From Deinococcus peraridilitoris DSM 19664 (GTDB lineage: Bacteria; Deinococcota; Deinococci; Deinococcales; Deinococcaceae), in contig NC_019789.1 of assembly GCF_000317835.1 (NCBI RefSeq), positions 1 to 64,000 on the forward strand: a DNA stretch of 64,000 bases, read 5' to 3'. Positions 63,677 through 64,000 of this stretch are shown piece by piece. A model generated the notes under the pieces. That model worked only from the letters and a program-made list of their open reading frames with translations. It was not told the DNA's origin and searched no databases. The position numbers were made by a program, and so were the translations under genes. Numbering within the stretch: the stretch's first letter is position 1; every line of letters starts with the position of its first letter.

Positions 63677-64000
63677 GCTGACCTCTGATCTTCATTCAGG
63701 CTACGGGGTACGGATGCCTGGACGTGTCAAGTCCACGACGAAATGGTGGAACACTCAAGGGAAGATGTAAGCTGAAGCGCCATGAATGCGGATTTCTGGC
63801 GAACGTATCTTGGCACTCCGCGTTCAGGGCTCTCCTCTCTGGCAGACGGGCGAGTCACGAGCACGACGAGACGGGAAACGATCAGAGCCCAAAGGGTACA
63901 TACATTTGGCGCCTCGAACAAACCGCCTCCTGCCCTCTGAAAGCGTCAGGATACTCACGTCAGGGCCGACCGGATCCTGCGGGGCAAAAGCACACAGCAG
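63677..64000. other. Right end of window, no gene supported
   Basis: A 52-codon frame from ATG 63782 to 63940 has TAAGCT eight bases upstream, as for a leaderless gene, but its residues are unlike any family and it is Arg/Thr-rich. I do not claim it as a gene. Confidence 0.35.

Noticed and set aside
63782..63940. 52-codon frame with a leaderless-type -10 box
   Set aside because: TAAGCT spacing is acceptable, but the encoded residues are Arg/Thr-rich and resemble no protein family; a chance frame is as likely.

Overview
The window looks like part of a Deinococcus plasmid or megaplasmid. The DNA is GC-rich. It has a ParA/ParB pair of the deinococcal type (an NHAGG Walker A lacking the usual signature lysine) and a RepA-type initiator with a 12-copy iteron array. 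Several genes have a TANNNT -10 box only a few bases before the ATG, the leaderless promoter layout known from Deinococcus. Many insertion-sequence remnants are also present. The species assignment is inferred from protein style and gene content, not from a marker gene.

Layout. 0-12 kb: a small membrane protein, a coiled-coil protein, parAB preceded by a possible leaderless mini-ORF, a scar where two surface-protein fragments meet head to head, several small genes, then repA (minus) with its promoter and oriV iterons. 12-18 kb: abutting, mutually truncated IS elements (IS3, IS1182, IS4, IS3), an MDR-family reductase and a lipoprotein. 18-25 kb: a siderophore/heme-type iron uptake cluster (binding protein, FhuF-like reductase, two FecCD permeases, two more binding proteins, FecE ATPase), with two candidate operator-bearing promoters and the remnant of a duplicated binding-protein gene. 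25-34 kb: an IS1 copy, a GGDEF-EAL protein with a LacI-type ligand-binding module, recombinase and IS fragments, an orphan sensor histidine kinase, and an IS3 copy that truncates an ABC transporter gene.

34-44 kb is a metal (probably copper) homeostasis island. A MerR-family regulator sits among five promoters that all have a 20-bp spacer filled by a related TTCCA-type dyad. They drive a Cys-rich Csp-like copper-storage protein, a GNAT protein, an HMA chaperone with a P1B ATPase carrying YPC instead of CPC, a DUF7482 protein, a second HMA chaperone with an AhpD-like protein, and the truncated ABC gene. A SnoaL-like protein, a frameshifted CcdA-like protein, thioredoxin, DUF1440, DUF1684 and an alpha/beta hydrolase lie between.

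44-64 kb holds an McrC remnant, two Crp/Fnr regulators and a rightward set of oxidoreductase and carbohydrate genes: a beta-propeller lipoprotein, small multi-TM proteins, a TPP enzyme, an enolase-superfamily enzyme, a gluconate-dehydrogenase-like pair and a GH1 glycosidase. These are followed leftward by broken nnrE, an EthD-like gene and a frameshifted GH15 gene. The unusually many single-base frameshifts and in-frame stops (CcdA, 49-kb membrane protein, NnrE, GH15, IS genes) point either to decay of an accessory replicon or to assembly errors. Read mapping would tell which.
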